The notes under the pieces were generated by a model, which did no database searches, had not been told where the DNA came from, and saw only the letters and a list, made by a program, of their open reading frames with translations. Position numbers and translations under genes: made by a program. A DNA stretch of 64,000 nt from Sphingomonas sp. UNC305MFCol5.2. GTDB taxonomy: Bacteria; Pseudomonadota; Alphaproteobacteria; Sphingomonadales; Sphingomonadaceae. Of the stretch, positions 11,632-20,763 are shown in pieces. The stretch covers positions 2,501-66,500 of the forward strand of contig NZ_JOOE01000006.1 of the NCBI RefSeq assembly GCF_000712135.1. The letters run 5' to 3'. Each line of letters begins with the position of its first letter. Within the stretch, counting starts at the first letter, position 1.

Positions 11632-14133
11632 CTAGAACCGCGTTCCCGCCCTTATGCCGATGGTCCGCGGCGTGATCGGGACGATGTAGGGGCGCTGATC
11701 GCACGCGCCGCATTGCTGGAAGCGCGAGATCTGGCCGCGTTCATCCCAGATATTCTGCGCGAACAATTCGAAATTCATGCGCGAGAACTCGAAACCGACC
11801 GCGAGGTTGCCGGTCGTGTAGGACTCGATTCGGCCCAACGCTGCCGCCTTGGCGACGCGGATGTCCGACGAAGCCGAACTCTGATGCGCGATCAGCCCCT
11901 GCACATAGCCGCGGCCCGATCCTATGGGCACGGAATAACGCGCGTTGCCGCTGATCTTGAAGCGCGGCGTGATTGGCAGCCGCGTGCCTTCGGGCGCCAG
12001 CACATCGCTGCCGTCACCGATGCAGATCTGCGTCGCGCAAAGGTCCTCGCGGGTCTTGGCATCGGTATACGACCCCGCGGCCGTGAGGCTAAGCCCACCC
12101 AGCAACAGGTTGGCGTCCATTTCCACCCCGCGAATGCGCGCGTCCGGGCCGTTCTGGATGATCGTGAAGCTGTTCGGGCCGAGGAAGGAGAATTGGAAGT
12201 CCTTCCAGCTCTGCTGATAGATCGCGCCGTTGAAACGCAGCAGGCCGTCGGCCAGCGTCGTCTTCCATCCCAGCTCGTAGTTGTAGAGGACATCGGTGGA
12301 ATAAGGGGCGACGTCGCCGCGGCGGTTGATCCCGCCCGGCCGGAAGCCGCTCGACGCCACGGCATAGAACATCAGCGCATCGCTGGGCTTCCAGGTCAGG
12401 TTGAAACGATAGGTGACGCCTTGGTCGCTCGTCTTCTTGGGACGCAGCTCACCGCCCACATAGGTGGCGAGATTGGTGCAGGGTCCGCCTGCGACCGTCG
12501 CCGGTAGCAGCGTATTGGTGGGACTGCCGTCGAGATAGGCATCGCGCAGCGTCCGTCCGTCGGCGAGGAAACAGCCAGCGACGCCGGTGCGCGAGCTTCC
12601 GGCAGCATTGAACGGCGACGCGGTATAAGGGCGTCCGTCGGCGGGATCGACGCCCGGGTTTCTCCCGAAGCCGAAGAAGCCGATCAGCGAATTGTCGAAG
12701 ATATAGGCGCGCGCCCCCGCGGTGAAGCTGAGCTTCGGCGTGAGATCGAAGCTCGCCTCGCCGAACATCGCATAGTCCTTGTCGACGCGGTGCTGCTGGG
12801 TGAGCCACAAGGTCCCCGGGGAACCATTGACCGACACGTCGGCGCCGAGATTTGGGATCTGATAATCCTGATGGATCAGATTCGACTGGCGCTGGTAGAA
12901 CATGCCCGCGACGATCCGGAAGCGATCCGTGGACGGCGAGGCGACGCGCAGTTCCTGGCTGGTCTTCTTGAAGTGATCCGAACCGATCACGACCTGGCGC
13001 GGATCGATCGTGTTGCCGGCATTGTCCTGATAGTAGAAATAGCCCGCAAGCCCACCGACTGAGGCGTAGAGATTGTCATAAGCTTCGGAATAATCGGTGT
13101 AATCGCTCGAGGAATAGGTCTTGCGGTCGAGATAGGCACCGGCATAGGTCACATCCCAATTGCCGATCTTGCCCTCGATCGTCAGTGCGCCCTGTATGAA
13201 GCGGTCGCGACGGTATTCGGGATAGAAATGCTGCACCTCGAGGTCGCCGACGCTCGGATCGAAGCCATAGGTACCGTGGCTGCGCATCTCCTGGTAGAGC
13301 ACTGTCGGCGTGACGGTCCAGCTGTCGTCGAGATCGACCTTGAGCGCGGCGCGGCCGCCCCACGTTTCCGTATCGTTGTAATTTTCCTCGACGAATTCGT
13401 CATTGTCGACGGTGATCCCCCCGGGCGTGGGCAGGAAGCTGCGCGTGCTCGCGACATTGTCGATATAGCCGGCGTCGCGCTGATAGAAGCCGACCACGCG
13501 GAGCGCCGCCCAATCCGAGAAAGGCGTGTTGATCATGCCCTCGATCTTGCCGCCCTGGCCGCCATGCGCGACGGTGTTCACCTCGGCATCGACGCGTCCC
13601 TCGAACGCGGTGGTCGAGGGTTTGTTGGTGATGATACGGATCGTGCCGGCCTGGCTCGACGCGCCGTACAAGGTGCCCTGCGGCCCGGCGAGGCTCTCGA
13701 TCCGGGCAATGTCGTAGATATGGACGTCGAGCGTGCCGCCGATCGTCGTCACCGGCTGCTCGTCGAGATAGCTGCCCACCGAAGGCAGTGAGCCCGAATG
13801 GTTGCCGTCGCCGCCCGACGCGACGCCGCGCATGTAGACAGTGGTGACGCCCGGCGACGACGTCTGGAACGCCACCGACGGCAGCAGCTGAGTATATTCG
13901 TTGAAGTTCGAGATGTTGAGCTGATCGAGCTTGCGCGTGCCGATCGCCTGGATGCTGATCGGAACCGACTGGATGTTCTCGTCGCGCTTTTGCGCGGTGA
14001 CGACAATCTCGTCGCGATCGGAAGGCAAGTCGCTGGTGCTTTGCGCATCCTGGGCTTGCGCCAGGGCTGGGAGAGTCAGGGCAGTCGAAGCGAGCAACCC
14101 GAAAATCACGGTACGGCGCATTGACACGATCAT
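11632..14133 (-). CDS. TonB-dependent outer-membrane receptor
   Basis: The 833-residue protein has a signal peptide (about residues 1-28, ending ALAQAQ). A TonB-box-like segment DEIVVTAQKR, a plug domain (SVPISIQAIG ... GPQGTLYGASSQAGTIRIITNKP) and a long beta-barrel with the usual aromatic C-terminus ending GTRF follow. It belongs to the large sphingomonad receptor family that imports siderophores, carbohydrates or aromatic compounds using TonB energy. The ligand cannot be told from sequence. The start at 14133 has GGGG seven bases upstream; a second ATG four codons later has none. It is divergent from no gene: the sulfotransferase on its upstream side reads in the same direction. Confidence 0.95.
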   Translation of the reverse strand: MIVSMRRTVIFGLLASTALTLPALAQAQDAQSTSDLPSDRDEIVVTAQKRDENIQSVPISIQAIGTRKLDQLNISNFNEYTQLLPSVAFQTSSPGVTTVYMRGVASGGDGNHSGSLPSVGSYLDEQPVTTIGGTLDVHIYDIARIESLAGPQGTLYGASSQAGTIRIITNKPSTTAFEGRVDAEVNTVAHGGQGGKIEGMINTPFSDWAALRVVGFYQRDAGYIDNVASTRSFLPTPGGITVDNDEFVEENYNDTETWGGRAALKVDLDDSWTVTPTVLYQEMRSHGTYGFDPSVGDLEVQHFYPEYRRDRFIQGALTIEGKIGNWDVTYAGAYLDRKTYSSSDYTDYSEAYDNLYASVGGLAGYFYYQDNAGNTIDPRQVVIGSDHFKKTSQELRVASPSTDRFRIVAGMFYQRQSNLIHQDYQIPNLGADVSVNGSPGTLWLTQQHRVDKDYAMFGEASFDLTPKLSFTAGARAYIFDNSLIGFFGFGRNPGVDPADGRPYTASPFNAAGSSRTGVAGCFLADGRTLRDAYLDGSPTNTLLPATVAGGPCTNLATYVGGELRPKKTSDQGVTYRFNLTWKPSDALMFYAVASSGFRPGGINRRGDVAPYSTDVLYNYELGWKTTLADGLLRFNGAIYQQSWKDFQFSFLGPNSFTIIQNGPDARIRGVEMDANLLLGGLSLTAAGSYTDAKTREDLCATQICIGDGSDVLAPEGTRLPITPRFKISGNARYSVPIGSGRGYVQGLIAHQSSASSDIRVAKAAALGRIESYTTGNLAVGFEFSRMNFELFAQNIWDERGQISRFQQCGACDQRPYIVPITPRTIGIRAGTRF

Positions 14134-14249
14134 CGCAATCCCCAGCGTAACCTCAATGTCATGAGAGACTGTGCTGCGACGCAACAGGCGTCAATCGTTG
14201 CGCGGGCGTGCAGGTGCGATCCTTGGTCGACCGTGATGTTTCTGCAACG

Positions 14250-15830
14250 TTACAAGTTTGCCGGCACGTCCGGATAGCGTTCGATCAGCTCCCCGAGGGC
14301 ATCGGTGAGCGGGCCCAGATGCGGCGCGAACGGTCGCCAGGCGCGGTCGCCGCCGGTGAAGATCGGCTGGCGCACCTGTTCGGAGCTCGCGGTGCGCACG
14401 GCGCGCTCGGTCTGGTGGAACGTGAGGCACGCCGGTTCGAAGGCAACGCCGCACGCATCGAGCAGTCGGGCTATTTCGGACTCGGTATCCGCTACCATGG
14501 CTTCGTGGACGACGCGGTGGATGCGGTCGGGCTGAACGCGGTCGAGATGGGCCATCAGCCGCACATAGTCGCGATAATAGCGTCCCATGTCGTCCAGCGC
14601 GTAGCTGAATGCCTGGCCGCGCGCGAAATGCTGCTTGAAGTTGGAGAAGCAGCAGGCGCGCGGCTCGCGCCGCGCGTCGATGATCGTGGCGTTTGGCAGG
14701 ATCAGCCGGATCAGCAAGACATGCGCCCAGTTGTTGGGAAGCTTGTCGACGAACAGCGGCCGATCGGTGCGGCGCTGGACCGCGGTGCGATGCAGATATT
14801 CCTCGCCGAGTTCGCGCGCGCGTTCGGCGGTCAGCGCGGTCAGGCCGTGCGGATATTCCGCGATGCGCCGGGCGAGGGCGGGGAGATCCGGAAGCTCGGT
14901 GGTGCCCTCGATCCGGCTGTGGCTCGCGAGGATCTGTTCGACCAGAGTCGAGCCTGCGCGGGGCATGCCGAGGATGAAGATCGGATCACGCGCGTCGCTG
15001 CCCCAGCCGACGCGATCGGCGAAGAATTCCGGTGTGGCCAGTGCGATGCAATCGTCGACGAAACGCTCGGTCTCGTCAGCATCGTAGACGAGCTGCGTCC
15101 GGCGCAGCGCATTGCCCGCGGCATAATGCGCGAAGGCGCGGCCGACCTCGCGTCGATCCTCATATGCCTTGCCGAGCGAGAAATCGAGGTGGAACCGGTC
15201 TTCGTCGCTTATGCCGGGCTCGGCCTGCGCGGCTTCCATCGCAGCGATATCGGTATCGTCGAAGCGCACCGTCTTGAGATTGGCGAGGCTCCACCACGCC
15301 TCGCCCAGCGTCGGCGAAAGCGCGAGCGCCTTGCGATATGCCGCGACGCCGTCCGCCTGGCGGCCCAGGGTCTTGAGCATATGGCCGTAGCTCATCCACA
15401 ATTTGGGCTGCGCAGGCGCTTCGGCGAGCACGCGTTCGTAAAGCGTGATCGCCTCTTCGAACGCGCCGAGCCGGCCGAGCGCGGCGGCCTTGAGATTAGC
15501 GTGGCCGGGATGGTCGGGCTCGGCTTCGATCAGCCGGTCGAGCTCCTCCATCGCCTCGCTCGCACGATTCTGGCGATAAAGGACGAGCGCGAGATTGGCG
15601 CGCGCCGCAGTGAATGCGGGGGCGATCTCGACTGCGCGGCGCAGCAGATTCTCGGCATCCTTTAATCGCCCGATCCGCCCGGCCAGCTCGGCGAGCATTC
15701 GGATCGCGCGCGCGTCGAACGGGTCGCGCTTCAAATAGGCCTTGAGCCCGCGTTCGGCGTCCGGAAGGCGGTTGTCGTGCAGCGCGAGCGCGGCAGCCAT
15801 CAGATCGGGGGGGAAGCGCGTAGCGAGCAT
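14250..15830 (-). CDS. Tetratricopeptide-repeat sulfotransferase family protein
   Basis: This 526-residue protein has TPR helices in roughly residues 5-250 (for example AENLLRRAVEIAPAFTAARAN and AVAAYRKALALSP-like units). A sulfotransferase domain follows, with the 5'-PAPS-binding P-loop FILGMPRAGSTLVEQIL and the later segment VDKLPNNWAHVLLIRLILPNA. Such proteins move a sulfate group from PAPS to a carbohydrate, peptide or small molecule, and the TPR part probably binds a partner. The open frame extends upstream to 16913, but that part overlaps the well-supported permease gene and has no family resemblance. The start was therefore set at the ATG at 15830. It may share transcription with the downstream TonB receptor, 116 bases away. 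Confidence 0.88.
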   Translation of the reverse strand: MLATRFPPDLMAAALALHDNRLPDAERGLKAYLKRDPFDARAIRMLAELAGRIGRLKDAENLLRRAVEIAPAFTAARANLALVLYRQNRASEAMEELDRLIEAEPDHPGHANLKAAALGRLGAFEEAITLYERVLAEAPAQPKLWMSYGHMLKTLGRQADGVAAYRKALALSPTLGEAWWSLANLKTVRFDDTDIAAMEAAQAEPGISDEDRFHLDFSLGKAYEDRREVGRAFAHYAAGNALRRTQLVYDADETERFVDDCIALATPEFFADRVGWGSDARDPIFILGMPRAGSTLVEQILASHSRIEGTTELPDLPALARRIAEYPHGLTALTAERARELGEEYLHRTAVQRRTDRPLFVDKLPNNWAHVLLIRLILPNATIIDARREPRACCFSNFKQHFARGQAFSYALDDMGRYYRDYVRLMAHLDRVQPDRIHRVVHEAMVADTESEIARLLDACGVAFEPACLTFHQTERAVRTASSEQVRQPIFTGGDRAWRPFAPHLGPLTDALGELIERYPDVPANL

Positions 15831-15923
15831 CGCGCGAAGATGACCACGCGGCTGTCCCGCGATCAAGCGCTCCGCGCGCTTTTCCCGCTGGACGCGCCCC
15901 TCCATCGCGGTGACAACAGGTGC

Positions 15924-17234
15924 GTGAGCGACACCGCATCCTCGCCGCGACGCGTGCTCGGCTTCTGGCCGGCGCTGGCGCTGGTAGTGGGGAATTTGAT
16001 CGGGTCGGGCATCTATCTGCTGCCCGCGACGCTTGCCCCGCTCGGCGCCAATGCGCTGATCGGCTGGGGCGTGACGATCTTCGGGGCGATGGCGCTCGCC
16101 TTTGTGTTCGCCCGGCTCGCGGCGAAGCTGCCCTGCGCGGGCGGGCCCTATGCCTTTGCCGACGCGGCGTTCGGGCCCGTAGTGGGGTTCGCAGTCGCGT
16201 GGAGCTATTGGATCCTCGTCTGGGCGGGCAATGGCGCGCTGGCGATCGCCGTGGTGAGTGCGCTGGGCGTGCCGTTTCCGGCGTTGGCAAGCGGGGCGCC
16301 GGCCTTCGTGACGGCGCTGGTGCTGATCTGGGGGCTGGTCGCGGTCAACATCCGCGGAGTCGCGCTGGCGGGGCGCATCCAGCTGGTCACCGCATTGCTC
16401 AAGCTCGCGCCGCTCGCGGCGATCATCCTCGTCGCTTTGTGGCTGTTGTTGCGCGACGGCCAATCCGCGATCGCCGCCAACCAGCCGGTGCCGATCAGCG
16501 CCGGTGCGATCGCAGGGGCGGTGGCGCTGACCTTCTGGGGGTTCCTCGGCGTCGAATCGGCGACCGTTCCGGCCGACAAGGTCAAGGATGCGGCGCGGAT
16601 CGTGCCGTTGGTGACGATGCTCGGGACTGCGTTGGCCGGGATGGTCTATGTCCTCGTCGCTGGTGCGATCGCGCTGATGATGCCCGCCGATCTGATCGCC
16701 GCATCGCCTGCGCCGCTCGCCGCATTCCTCGGGCGATCGTGGGGGGCGGGCGCGCAGCTCATTGTCGCCGTCTTTGCCGCGATCAGCGCGCTCGGGACGC
16801 TCAACGGCTTCATCCTGCTGCAGGGCGAGATGCCGTGGGCGATGGCGCGTGGCGGGGTCTTCCCCGCATGGTTCGGCAAAGAGAGCCGGCAGGGAACCCC
16901 GGCGCGCGCGCATCTGGTCTCCGGCGCGCTGGTGACGCTGGTGATGGCACTCAATTACACCGGTTCTACAGCCACGCTGTTCGCCGAGATCGCGACGATC
17001 AGCCTTGCCGCCGGAATGCTCGCTTATTTCGCCAGCGCGCTCGCCGCGCTCAAGCTGCTCGCAGGCGATCGCGCAGTGACGCTCGCGGCGATCGTCGCTG
17101 CCGGGTTCGTGCTGTGGATGATCTACGGACTCGGCCTGCGCGCGAACCTTTGGGGCCTAGGGCTGCTCGCGCTCGGACTGCCGGTGTTCCTGTGGGTGCG
17201 GCGGGCCAGCCTCAGATCGGCAACAGCCACCTGA
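15924..17234 (+). CDS. APC-superfamily amino acid/amine permease
   Basis: The product has about 12 hydrophobic helices over 436 residues. The first contains the APC signature LVVGNLIGSGIYLLP, in which the GSG turn binds the carboxylate of the substrate. Members exchange or import amino acids or polyamines across the inner membrane. Two starts are possible: the GTG at 15924, chosen because it leaves room for promoters in front of the divergent sulfotransferase, or an ATG at 15840. Its stop overlaps the convergent flavoprotein gene by 23 bases. Proximity to the Rieske oxygenase and flavoprotein suggests that it could import their substrate, but this is inference. Confidence 0.88.
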   Translation: MSDTASSPRRVLGFWPALALVVGNLIGSGIYLLPATLAPLGANALIGWGVTIFGAMALAFVFARLAAKLPCAGGPYAFADAAFGPVVGFAVAWSYWILVWAGNGALAIAVVSALGVPFPALASGAPAFVTALVLIWGLVAVNIRGVALAGRIQLVTALLKLAPLAAIILVALWLLLRDGQSAIAANQPVPISAGAIAGAVALTFWGFLGVESATVPADKVKDAARIVPLVTMLGTALAGMVYVLVAGAIALMMPADLIAASPAPLAAFLGRSWGAGAQLIVAVFAAISALGTLNGFILLQGEMPWAMARGGVFPAWFGKESRQGTPARAHLVSGALVTLVMALNYTGSTATLFAEIATISLAAGMLAYFASALAALKLLAGDRAVTLAAIVAAGFVLWMIYGLGLRANLWGLGLLALGLPVFLWVRRASLRSATAT

Positions 17235-18822
17235 CGAGCGAGCGATCGCGCAGGATCTCGTGCGCGGCATTGTGTCCCGGCGCGCCGGTGACGCCGCCGC
17301 CGGGATGGGTGCCCGATCCGCACATGTAGAGCCCCGCGATCGGCGCGCGATAGTCGCCATGACCGAGCACCGGGCGCGCCGCCCAGAGCTGGTCCAGCGA
17401 CATATGCCCATGCATGATGTCGCCGCCGACCAGCCCGAATTTGCGCTCCAGGTCGAGCGGGCTGTGGATCTGGCGGGCGATGATCGACGCCTTGAAATTG
17501 GGGGCATGCTTCGTGACGGTATCGACGATGTGGTCCGCCGCGGCCTCGCGCTCGTCGTCCCAACTCCGGCCGTCGGGCAGCACGGGGGCGAATTGCTGGC
17601 AGAACAGGCTGGCGATGTGCATCCCTTCGGGGGCGAGGCTGTCGTCGACCGAGGTGGGAAGCTTCATTTCCACGATCGGTTCGTCGGACCAGCCCTTTGC
17701 CTTCGCGCTGGTATAGGCCGCGTCCATATAGTCGAGCGTCGGCGAAATGATGATCCCGGCGGTGTGATGCTCGGCCTTTTGCTTGCCGGGGAGCACCGTG
17801 AAATCGGGGAGCTCGGAGAGCGCGAGGTTCATCCGGAAGGTGCCGGACCCGGCCTTGAAGCTATCCATGCGACGGGCGAATTCGGGGGGCATGTCCGCGC
17901 GGTCGACGAGCTGGCGGTAGAGCAAAGCGGGCCCGACATTCGCCGCGACGATCTTCGCCGCGATCTCCTCGCCCGATTCGAGGCGCACGCCGGCGACCTT
18001 CTTGCCGTCGACCAGCACTCTGGCGACCGGCGCCTCAAGGCTGATCTCGACGCCGGCCTCGATGCACGCCTCGGCCATATATTGGGTGATCGCGCCCATC
18101 CCGCCGACGCTGTGACCCCACATCCCCTTCTTGCCGTTGATTTCGCCGAAGACGTGGTGGAGCAGCACATAGGCGCTGCCCGGCGTATCCACGCTGGCGT
18201 AATTGCCGACCACCGCATCGAAACCGAACGCCGCCTGGATGTACGGGTTCTCGTACCAGCTATTGAGGAAATCGCGCGCCGATTTGACGAACAGGTCCAT
18301 CACGTCGCGCTGCGCCTCGATGTCCATGGCCGCAAGCCGCTTTCCCTGCATCGCGGCGGCGAGCAAGGCGCGAACCCCGCCGCCGGCGTTGGGCGGGGTC
18401 TTGAGCGCCATGTCGCGCAGCACCTCGGCGACGCGCTCGAGGGCTTCCTCATATTTCGGGAAGGTCTCGGCATCCTTCCGGCTGAAGCGGGCGAATTCGG
18501 CCTGTGTCCGCGCGGTGCCGCCGCCGAGCTTGAGATAGCCGTCCTCGTGCGGAAAGAAGTTGCTGATCGTCCGCTCGATGATCCGCCAGCCGCGCTCGTG
18601 CAGCTTCATGTCCGCGATCACCTTGGGACGGAGCAGGCTGACGGTGTAGCTTGCGGTGGAATTGCGGAAACCCGGATGGAATTCCTCGGTCACTGCCGCG
18701 CCGCCGACGACGTGGCGCCGCTCGAGCACACGGACCTTGAGCCCGGCACGCGCCAGGTAGAATGCGCAAACGAGGCCGTTATGCCCGCCGCCGATGACGA
18801 TCGCGTCGTATTTCCTGGCCAT
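17212..18822 (-). CDS. FAD-dependent oxidoreductase, phytoene-desaturase/PYROXD2-like
   Basis: The 536-residue protein starts with a dinucleotide-binding fold (DAIVIGGGHNGLVCAFYLARAG, split as VIGGGHNGL) and an acidic ribose-binding end LERRHVVGG. Near the C-terminus is the FAD-contact motif GLYMCGSGTHPGGGVTGAPG, as in carotenoid desaturases and PYROXD2. In bacteria these proteins oxidise amines or unsaturated lipids; the substrate is unknown. It ends inside the convergent permease gene. It lies downstream of the Rieske oxygenase on the same strand, separated by a hairpin repeat at 18837-18927, and may belong to the same pathway. Confidence 0.9.
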   Translation of the reverse strand: MARKYDAIVIGGGHNGLVCAFYLARAGLKVRVLERRHVVGGAAVTEEFHPGFRNSTASYTVSLLRPKVIADMKLHERGWRIIERTISNFFPHEDGYLKLGGGTARTQAEFARFSRKDAETFPKYEEALERVAEVLRDMALKTPPNAGGGVRALLAAAMQGKRLAAMDIEAQRDVMDLFVKSARDFLNSWYENPYIQAAFGFDAVVGNYASVDTPGSAYVLLHHVFGEINGKKGMWGHSVGGMGAITQYMAEACIEAGVEISLEAPVARVLVDGKKVAGVRLESGEEIAAKIVAANVGPALLYRQLVDRADMPPEFARRMDSFKAGSGTFRMNLALSELPDFTVLPGKQKAEHHTAGIIISPTLDYMDAAYTSAKAKGWSDEPIVEMKLPTSVDDSLAPEGMHIASLFCQQFAPVLPDGRSWDDEREAAADHIVDTVTKHAPNFKASIIARQIHSPLDLERKFGLVGGDIMHGHMSLDQLWAARPVLGHGDYRAPIAGLYMCGSGTHPGGGVTGAPGHNAAHEILRDRSLVRWLLPI

Positions 18823-18836
18823 CGTTTCCCCTCAGT

Positions 18837-18927
18837 CGTCATGCTGAACTTGTTTCAGCATCCACCGCTCAGCGGGCGACGGTGGTGCTGGTGGCGCGGT
18901 GGACCCTGAAACAAGTTCAGGGTGACG
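18837..18927. repeat. Intergenic inverted-repeat (REP-like) element
   Basis: Two 30-base arms, starting CGTCATGCTGAACTTGTTTC and ending GAAACAAGTTCAGGGTGACG, are complementary except for a few positions. They are separated by about 31 GC-rich bases and would form a long hairpin. Elements with the core CTGAACTTGTTTCAG are scattered in many sphingomonad genomes. It lies between the Rieske oxygenase stop and the flavoprotein start. Confidence 0.8.
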
Positions 18928-18931
18928 AAAG

Positions 18932-20119
18932 TCAGGGATCGACCGATCGCGGCCGCCGCGACCAGCCCGGAGCCGGCGCGCGGTGCAGCCGGGCCTCGGG
19001 AATGATCGTGCGGATCTTGGCGGCGAAGCTGCGCAGGCAGACCTCGCTCGTGCCGATCGGCCCGGCAGTGTAGCTCTGCGAAGCCATGCCCTGCTGGACG
19101 CGCTCGATCAGCCAGGTGTCCTCTGCATTGACCACGCGGTTGATCCGCCAGTTGGCATAACGCACGAGTTTCATTTCGCGGCGATCATCGGGAAGCGCGA
19201 ACGCCATCTCGCGCAGCACGCAACTGGTCGGCGACGTCGGCAGCCACTGCATGAAGTCGATCTGGTCGGCGTAGATGTCGAACGCCATGTTCGGCCATAG
19301 CTTGTAGTAGAGCCAGCGCCGCTGGTTCGCCTTGGGCAAGTGATCGACGCGCGGCAGATGGCGCTGGTAGAATGCCTCCCACGGATTGGCCGAGGGGCGG
19401 TCGACCAGATCGCCCGACATCTTGTCGACCCAGCCCGACGCCTCGATCGCGTAGCTCTTGCCGAACAGCCGGGTCAGCCCGTCATGCGCGACCGGGATGT
19501 GGAGATTGTCCGAATAATTGTCGCCGACATTCTTCCAGTTCACCGCGCGTTCGCGCGTGCGAACATCGCCGATCCGGCGCATATCCTCGAAACGATAGGG
19601 GGCGATTTCGGCGTCATAGGGTGCCATCATCTCGGCGACGGAAGGACCGCCATCGTCCTCCAGCCGAACGAAGACGAAGCCGCGCCAGATCGATACGTCC
19701 ACCGGTACGAGCCCACTCGCATCCATGTCGAGCGCCGGATAGTCGCGCCGCATCGGCACGCCCGAGAGGCGGCCGTCGAGCTCGTAGGTCCAGGCATGGT
19801 AGGGGCAGACGAGCTTGTGCGCGCAGCCGGCATCGCCCTCGACGATCCGCATTGCGCGGTGACGGCAGACATTGTGGAAAGCGCGGATCGTGCCGTCGCG
19901 ACCACGCACCGCGACGACATTCTCGCCGAGATAGCTGATCGCCCGCCAGTCGCCCGCTTCCGCAAGATCGCTCTCGTGGCACAGGATCTGCCACGACGGA
20001 CGCAGGATGCGCTCGGCCTCGACGCTCAGGAATTCGGGATCGGTATAGATCCAGCCGGGCAGCGACCAGTCGGCGTCGGGATCGATGCCTGGGTTGGGCG
20101 AGGAGGCGAGGGTCGCCAT
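18932..20119 (-). CDS. Rieske non-heme iron oxygenase, alpha subunit
   Basis: This 395-residue protein carries the Rieske [2Fe-2S] ligands in CRHRA and CPYHAW (about residues 85-110) and the mononuclear iron site in DNYSDNLHIPVAH (two His, with a downstream Asp expected). Such enzymes hydroxylate aromatic rings or N-demethylate quaternary amines, using electrons from a separate reductase; none is encoded nearby. It is divergent from a BetI-like TetR regulator with a palindromic operator between them, which suggests that its substrate or product is the inducer. The amine-linked regulator type and the neighbouring amino-acid permease favour an amine or betaine substrate, but this is inference. 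Confidence 0.93.
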   Translation of the reverse strand: MATLASSPNPGIDPDADWSLPGWIYTDPEFLSVEAERILRPSWQILCHESDLAEAGDWRAISYLGENVVAVRGRDGTIRAFHNVCRHRAMRIVEGDAGCAHKLVCPYHAWTYELDGRLSGVPMRRDYPALDMDASGLVPVDVSIWRGFVFVRLEDDGGPSVAEMMAPYDAEIAPYRFEDMRRIGDVRTRERAVNWKNVGDNYSDNLHIPVAHDGLTRLFGKSYAIEASGWVDKMSGDLVDRPSANPWEAFYQRHLPRVDHLPKANQRRWLYYKLWPNMAFDIYADQIDFMQWLPTSPTSCVLREMAFALPDDRREMKLVRYANWRINRVVNAEDTWLIERVQQGMASQSYTAGPIGTSEVCLRSFAAKIRTIIPEARLHRAPAPGWSRRPRSVDP

Positions 20120-20141
20120 GGCCGGACTCCGAGATTGCTTG

Positions 20142-20157
20142 TTATACGATCGTATAA
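20142..20157. promoter_or_regulatory. Palindromic TetR-type operator between the Rieske gene and its regulator
   Basis: TTATACGATCGTATAA is a perfect 16-bp palindrome, 22 bases before the Rieske start and 12 bases before the regulator start. A TATAAT hexamer (20153-20158) overlaps its right arm, so a bound repressor would cover the regulator's promoter and could also control the oxygenase. Confidence 0.8.
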
Positions 20158-20169
20158 TAAGCTCGCGGC

Positions 20170-20763
20170 ATGAGCAACCCCGCCTTCACGCGCGCCGAAC
20201 CCGATGCGCGGCGCCAGTCGCTGATCGAGGCGACGGCGCGCGTCCTGGCACGCGATGGGGCGGCGGGGGCTTCGGTGCGGGCAATCGCGCTGGAGGCGGG
20301 CGTGTCGCCCGGGCTGGTCGCGCATCATTTCGGCGGGGTCCATGCGCTTATCGCAGCGACCTACGGCCATATCGGCGAGCAAGTATCGGCGGCGCTCGAT
20401 GCTGCGGTGGCCGACGCGGGCGAGGACCCTCGGGCGCGGCTGAGCGCCTATGTCGCGGCGAGCTTCGCGCCACCGATCGCCGACCGCGCGCTGCTGGCGA
20501 CGTGGACCGCATTCTGGGGGCTGGTGATCGCGCGGGGTGACGTCGCCGCGCTTCATGACGCCCAATATGCGCATTATCGCACGGAGCTGGAGGCGTTGCT
20601 CGCCGCCTGCGGGCTGGTCGCGCCGGCGACCCGGCGCGCGGCGATCGCGATCACCGCGCTGGTCGACGGGCTGTGGCTCGAGCTCTGCCTGTCGCCAACG
20701 GTGCTCGACGCGGTCGAAGCGCGCGCGATCACCGAGGCGCAGATCGCGGCGTTACTTCGATAG
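20170..20763 (+). CDS. TetR/AcrR-family regulator, BetI-like
   Basis: The 197-residue protein has an N-terminal helix-turn-helix (ARVLARDGAAGASVRAIALE ... VSPGLVAHHFGG). Its C-terminal part has the segment ITALVDGLWLELCLSP, typical of the BetI ligand-binding domain. It most likely represses itself and the divergent Rieske gene through the palindrome at 20142-20157. The ligand is unknown. BetI itself responds to choline, but general similarity does not prove that here. Its stop overlaps the convergent peptidase gene by 12 bases. Confidence 0.9.
   Translation: MSNPAFTRAEPDARRQSLIEATARVLARDGAAGASVRAIALEAGVSPGLVAHHFGGVHALIAATYGHIGEQVSAALDAAVADAGEDPRARLSAYVAASFAPPIADRALLATWTAFWGLVIARGDVAALHDAQYAHYRTELEALLAACGLVAPATRRAAIAITALVDGLWLELCLSPTVLDAVEARAITEAQIAALLR

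Noticed and set aside
15831..16913. N-terminal extension of the sulfotransferase frame
   Set aside because: The extra 361 residues are Arg- and Pro-rich, have no TPR or other domain, and overlap the well-supported permease on the other strand.
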